Assembly (NCBI GenBank): GCA_017469605.1
Contig: JAFUGB010000344.1
Location: 1 to 5,630 of the forward strand
DNA: 5,630 nucleotides
Reading direction: 5' to 3'
DNA from: Clostridia bacterium
GTDB lineage: Bacteria; Bacillota; Clostridia; Christensenellales; Aristaeellaceae
This document shows, in pieces, positions 5,551 through 5,630 of this stretch. Below the pieces are notes generated by a model. The model saw only the letters and a program-made list of their open reading frames with translations, was not told the DNA's origin and did not search any database. Each line of letters starts with the position of its first letter. Position 1 is the first letter of the stretch. Both the position numbers and the translations under genes were made by a program.

Positions 5551-5630
5551 ACCTCGGCGGCGACAGCCTGTTGGACGCAATCAAACAATTGCCCCGACCA
5601 GGCAATTTGAACGCAAAGAACCGCTCCCGG
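5551..5630. other. Intergenic or gene-end sequence with one inverted repeat, no gene called
   Basis: The only clear structure is AATTGCC / GGCAATT (5587-5593 with 5601-5607, loop of seven). On the minus strand a frame is open from the window edge to a TAG at 5519-5517 (37 codons). It runs through the hairpin element, shows no family I recognise, and could be the tail of an upstream gene or chance. Confidence 0.4.

Noticed and set aside
5538..5630. Plus-strand frame with DLGGDSLLDAI, which looks like a phosphopantetheine attachment site of a carrier protein
   Set aside because: The frame begins inside the hairpin element, has a stop shortly upstream, no start with a ribosome site, and the following residues (KQLPRPGNLNAKNRSR) do not continue as a carrier domain. 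Probably coincidence, though sequence beyond the window would settle it.
5517..5630. Minus-strand frame from the window edge to a TAG as the end of an upstream gene
   Set aside because: Only 37 codons are visible, the last third lies in the hairpin element, and another minus-strand frame is open to a similar point; not enough to call a gene.
1..5630. CRISPR array, tRNA or rRNA genes, transposase or phage genes
   Set aside because: No regularly spaced repeats, cloverleaf-like sequence with a TTCGA-type arm, or recognisable mobile-element protein was seen on either strand.

Overview
This window looks like part of a chromosome from an endospore-forming, fairly GC-rich clostridial Firmicute. A stage III sporulation ATPase (spoIIIAA) is recognisable at the left edge. 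A T-box leader controls an aminoacyl-tRNA synthetase operon at the right, and sigma-A promoters and strong Shine-Dalgarno sites are of the Gram-positive type. The species cannot be named from the sequence. Every gene I can support lies on the minus strand, so transcription runs from high to low coordinates.

Right to left, about 5455-5630 is intergenic and holds a pair of perfect hairpins plus a third inverted repeat. A near-perfect sigma-A promoter (5425-5454) then drives a short T-box leader (about 5269-5418) whose terminator sits just ahead of hisS (3994-5256, histidyl-tRNA synthetase). aspS (2689-3978) follows after 15 bases. It encodes an aspartyl-tRNA synthetase of the short archaeal/eukaryal type, not the usual bacterial type of about 590 residues. 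A rho-independent terminator (2658-2679) closes this operon. The T-box bases point to tRNA-Asp as the sensed tRNA although hisS is the first gene.

Next comes a one-gene unit with its own consensus promoter (2626-2655) and terminator (1495-1527): a secreted or lipid-free exported CapA-type metallophosphatase-like protein (1544-2596). A spacer of about 190 bases follows, which contains a copy of the translation-start context of that gene.

The last two genes, 32 bases apart, are an exported YkuD-type L,D-transpeptidase with a C-terminal peptidoglycan-binding domain (673-1350) and the N-terminal two thirds of spoIIIAA (1-640, running off the window). Their closeness suggests that a wall-modifying enzyme is tied to the spoIIIA sporulation locus. 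I see no prophage, insertion sequence, CRISPR array, tRNA or rRNA gene. The most interesting points are the compact Asp-type T-box ahead of hisS, the archaeal-type AspRS, the transpeptidase/spoIIIAA pairing and the paired-hairpin intergenic element.
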